DNA from: SLJM01 sp964415785
Lineage (GTDB): Bacteria > Myxococcota_A > Bradymonadia > Bradymonadales > Bradymonadaceae
Length of the DNA stretch: 17,012 bases
NCBI GenBank assembly: GCA_964415785.1
Contig: CAYQBU010000077.1
Coordinates: forward strand, 1-17,012
Direction of reading: 5' to 3'
The position numbers were made by a program, and so were the translations under genes. Below are positions 15,140 to 17,012 of this stretch, piece after piece. The first letter of the stretch is position 1, and every line of letters starts with the position of its first letter. The notes beneath the pieces are model-generated. The model saw only the letters and a list, made by a program, of their open reading frames with translations. It did no database searches and was not told the DNA's origin.

Positions 15140-15168
15140 GAGCTAGCATGGAGCACAGGGGCTGTCAA
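15140..15168 (-). promoter_or_regulatory. Promoter of tRNA-Cys
   Basis: On the minus strand a perfect -35 TTGACA (15163-15168), a 17-base spacer ending TGC (extended -10), and TAGCTC (15140-15145). The -10 ends 12 bases before the tRNA 5' end, giving a very short leader. The -10 hexamer itself is weak. Confidence 0.55.
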
Positions 15169-15305
15169 CTCTTATTTGGGGTCAACCTCCCTCCACCACG
15201 GCTCTCTCCAGGGTGGCGCTGGCCACTGCGAAACGCAGGCGTTATCCATAGGGTCCGAGCGCACCGTTGACCATCTGGCGTCACCCATCCCCCGGGCTAT
15301 TCGAT

Positions 15306-15899
15306 ATGGCGTGGATCATCGCAGCATTTCTGTTGATCGTCTCCCTGTCCCTGGGGTTTGTCGTCCGGCACCAACACCGGCGACGACTCAACGAACTTCG
15401 CGCGGAGCATCGCCAGCGCATCGAGAGTAAAGAACACGAACACAACCAACGCCTGGCCCGTCTGGAGCGCGATCACGACCGTCAATTGCGCTACGCCCAC
15501 CATCCCCTGGCCGAAGATCTATTGCCTGGGCTCGATGGCCTGGTGGAAGCCCAGGCCTACGTAAATGAGCAAGACCTGGATCTGGCCGACCCCATCGTCG
15601 ACGGCCTGGAGGTGGCTCGACGCTCGATCACCGACGCCCTTCAGCGCCACGGCATCGATGAGATCAACCCCGAGGCCAATAGCGCGTTCGAACCTCAATT
15701 TCATGAAGCGATTTCTCGCTGCGAGGATGCCACGGCCCCTCACCAGGCGGTGATGCAATGCTTTCGTCGCGGGTACCGCGATGGGGATCGCGTCCTTCGA
15801 CCGGCGATGGTGGAGGTCAATATTAACCCTCAGGACGACGGCGCAGACGCCGGCGCCTCGTCGGCCGACGACGAATCATCGTCACCGATGGACTCGTGA
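15306..15899 (+). CDS. Membrane-anchored GrpE-like protein
   Basis: A 197-residue protein with a signal-anchor helix at 2-20 (AWIIAAFLLIVSLSLGFVV), a basic stretch and a charged coiled coil (21-62), a GrpE-like head (65-172), and an acidic Ser/Asp tail. The head keeps GrpE core features: LPGLDGLVEAQ, an ITDALQRHGI helix, FEPQFHEAI (128-136) as for FDPERHEAI, and FRRGYRDGDRVLRPAMVEV (153-171), the family's most conserved strand. In place of the long GrpE helix it has a short coiled coil, so it would be a DnaK exchange factor or decoy fixed to the inner membrane with its head in the cytoplasm. The ATG at 15306 is preferred to an upstream TTG (15267). No clear ribosome site is visible. It is divergent from tRNA-Cys and outside the dnaK operon. 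Confidence 0.75.
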   Translation: MAWIIAAFLLIVSLSLGFVVRHQHRRRLNELRAEHRQRIESKEHEHNQRLARLERDHDRQLRYAHHPLAEDLLPGLDGLVEAQAYVNEQDLDLADPIVDGLEVARRSITDALQRHGIDEINPEANSAFEPQFHEAISRCEDATAPHQAVMQCFRRGYRDGDRVLRPAMVEVNINPQDDGADAGASSADDESSSPMDS

Positions 15900-16669
15900 T
15901 CGGCACTGCCGTCCGGGAAGCTCGTCCCTATTCGGCGATCATCACCATCGCGGCCCAGTACGTCGATGGCGGCCATTTCATAGGTGATGTCTGTATTCTC
16001 AGTGGTCGGTCCCACCTTCCGGGAGCGTTGGAAGTATTTGGCTGCCGCCGCCAATCCATCCTGCAGAAAACGCTCTACCTCTGCAGGTGAAACGGGAGCT
16101 TCGCGATATAGATATAGCGATCGGTCTCCAATGCGCAGACCATCACAGTCCTCGACCAATTTCATCAACCGGTCTCGCAACTCCTGATCGAAGAGCTCTT
16201 TGATCACCTCGCTCCCCTGCTCTGGTCCCCGGAGTTGAAACCGTTGATCGAAGGCCTCGTCGCCGACCTCGATCGCCGTGATCTGACCCAAAGGCTTAAG
16301 GGTCGGACGGCGCTCCGAGCGCAATGTGCACTGCTGCCGGGTGGATCGGGGAAAATAGATGGAGAGGCGAAACAGATCGCGGCTTGCCTTGTCCCAGATT
16401 TCGCAGCGGATATCGAAGTCATTGACCTCGCCGCGAACCCCGTAGACATCGACCTGAAAGAGCGGAGTTTGCCACACCGTTCCGATGCCCAGGCGTTCGA
16501 CTCGCCGACGGAGTTCGGCCATCATCTCCTCGCGCTCATCGGAGCGCTTTCTCTGGCGACCAAGCCACCAGGCCGCGCCTCCCAACAGGATGGCGACACC
16601 GAATAGTGCCAGAAAAATGAGCACCGCGCTAAACGGTGAGGACTGCATCCACTGGATGATGGGCTCCAT
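15830..16669 (-). CDS. Single-helix membrane protein of unknown function
   Basis: A 279-residue protein with one N-terminal membrane helix (~13-37, SAVLIFLALFGVAILLGGAAWWL) followed by RQRKR, so the rest is probably cytoplasmic. The soluble part (60-240) mixes strands and helices; WQTPLFQVDVYGVRGEVNDF and FRLSIYFPRSTRQQ look like a beta-rich domain. Residues ~245-279 are an acidic Ser/Ala tail. No family is recognised. GGAAG lies 7 bases before the ATG. Its last 70 bases are also coding on the other strand, for the tail of the membrane-anchored GrpE-like protein. The reading is supported by length, a sensible membrane helix and normal composition, but the function is open. Confidence 0.75.
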   Translation of the reverse strand: MEPIIQWMQSSPFSAVLIFLALFGVAILLGGAAWWLGRQRKRSDEREEMMAELRRRVERLGIGTVWQTPLFQVDVYGVRGEVNDFDIRCEIWDKASRDLFRLSIYFPRSTRQQCTLRSERRPTLKPLGQITAIEVGDEAFDQRFQLRGPEQGSEVIKELFDQELRDRLMKLVEDCDGLRIGDRSLYLYREAPVSPAEVERFLQDGLAAAAKYFQRSRKVGPTTENTDITYEMAAIDVLGRDGDDRRIGTSFPDGSADHESIGDDDSSSADEAPASAPSS

Positions 16670-16724
16670 ATCCTACTTCCATTGACCGGGGCGTTGAAGC
16701 CACTCCCTGGAGAGCGGCTGTGAA

Positions 16725-16753
16725 TTGTGGTCGTTCCTTACTTTCGTTATCTT
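16725..16753 (+). promoter_or_regulatory. Weak promoter candidate before the lipoprotein
   Basis: TTGTGG (16725-16730), 17 bases, TATCTT (16748-16753): 3 of 6 and 4 of 6 with consensus. It lies in the 142-base divergent gap and would give a leader of about 50 bases. An inverted repeat ACAGAT (16763-16768) / ATCTGT (16783-16788) lies just downstream and could be an operator. Confidence 0.25.
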
Positions 16754-16811
16754 AACGGACGAACAGATCGCTTCGAACTCTTATCTGTCCAATGACGCCG
16801 GCCATACGCTT

Positions 16812-17012
16812 ATGAAATGTACGTATTTACTGACCATCCTGACCCTGTGCCTTGTCTTGCTCGCCGGTTGCATCCCCGATGTCGACGGCGTCGAGGTACA
16901 AACCGATGGCGACGACGTCCCCTGGCTGGTTACAGACCAGGAGGGTTTTGAGCTTGAGACGGCCGACCACCGAGCCTACGTGGTCGTCCATACGGGCAAC
17001 CTCAGCTCGTCG
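16812..17012 (+). CDS. Lipoprotein, N-terminal part (runs off the window)
   Basis: The open frame starts at ATG 16812 and continues to the window edge, giving 67 residues. It begins MKCTYLLTILTLCLVLLAGC, a lipoprotein signal peptide with lipobox LAGC and the lipidated cysteine at 20. Asp at +2 is absent (Ile), so sorting to the outer membrane is possible. The mature part starts with an acidic stretch (PDVDGVEVQTDGDD), then DQEGFELETADHRAYVVVHTGN, which looks like the start of a beta domain. There is no ribosome site of note. The function cannot be told from this fragment. It is divergent from the membrane protein gene at 16669. Confidence 0.8.
   Translation, partial: MKCTYLLTILTLCLVLLAGCIPDVDGVEVQTDGDDVPWLVTDQEGFELETADHRAYVVVHTGNLSSS

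Noticed and set aside
1..17012. CRISPR arrays, transposase genes, phage genes or toxin-antitoxin pairs
   Set aside because: No regularly spaced direct repeats, terminal inverted repeats around a transposase, or matching protein motifs were seen.

Overview
GC-rich bacterial chromosome segment. The four-gene chaperone cluster, long acidic low-complexity tails on several proteins, and the mix of lipoprotein, outer-membrane barrel and small membrane proteins fit a Gram-negative of the old deltaproteobacterial/Myxococcota type (Bradymonadales-like is a guess). There are no 16S or other marker genes here, so genus and species cannot be set. No insertion sequence, phage gene or CRISPR array was seen.

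Layout. 57-1094 (-) is a nitronate monooxygenase-like flavoprotein with a perfect inverted repeat upstream. A 321-base gap follows, then 1416-2195 (+), a secreted probable outer-membrane barrel. It meets tail-to-tail, sharing 4 bases, a GTPase with a DUF697-like end (2192-3523, -). At 3632-3775 (+) lies a 47-residue one-helix membrane protein with a perfect Shine-Dalgarno site.

From 12554 down to 3772 (-) is one long, tightly packed gene string: hrcA, grpE, dnaK, dnaJ, a site-2-type intramembrane protease, a tail-anchored zinc-ribbon protein, thiL and a methyltransferase-like protein. Junctions of -8, -1, 42 and 6 bases after dnaJ suggest that the heat-shock operon runs on into membrane proteolysis and thiamine diphosphate synthesis. 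A near-consensus sigma-70-type promoter lies before hrcA. No CIRCE operator was found.

Upstream (-) are a degenerate GT-B (MGDG-synthase/MurG-like) protein fused to an acidic linker and coiled coil (12723-14384), a single-domain response regulator (14454-14825), and a tRNA-Cys(GCA) with a clear promoter and a 13-bp-stem terminator. Next, on +, is a second GrpE-like protein (15306-15899) that carries an N-terminal membrane anchor. It overlaps by 70 bases, tail-to-tail, a one-helix membrane protein of unknown function (15830-16669, -). The window ends inside a lipoprotein gene (16812 onward, +).

The most interesting point is two GrpE-type proteins about 4 kb apart: a soluble one with unusually large acidic extensions inside the dnaK operon, and a membrane-tethered one outside it. 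Together with the protease and tail-anchored zinc-ribbon protein in the chaperone operon, this suggests a link between chaperone work and the inner membrane. That link is inference. Bases 1-56 hold no resolvable gene; a reading frame open from the window edge to a stop at 30-32 (+) could be the tail of an upstream gene.
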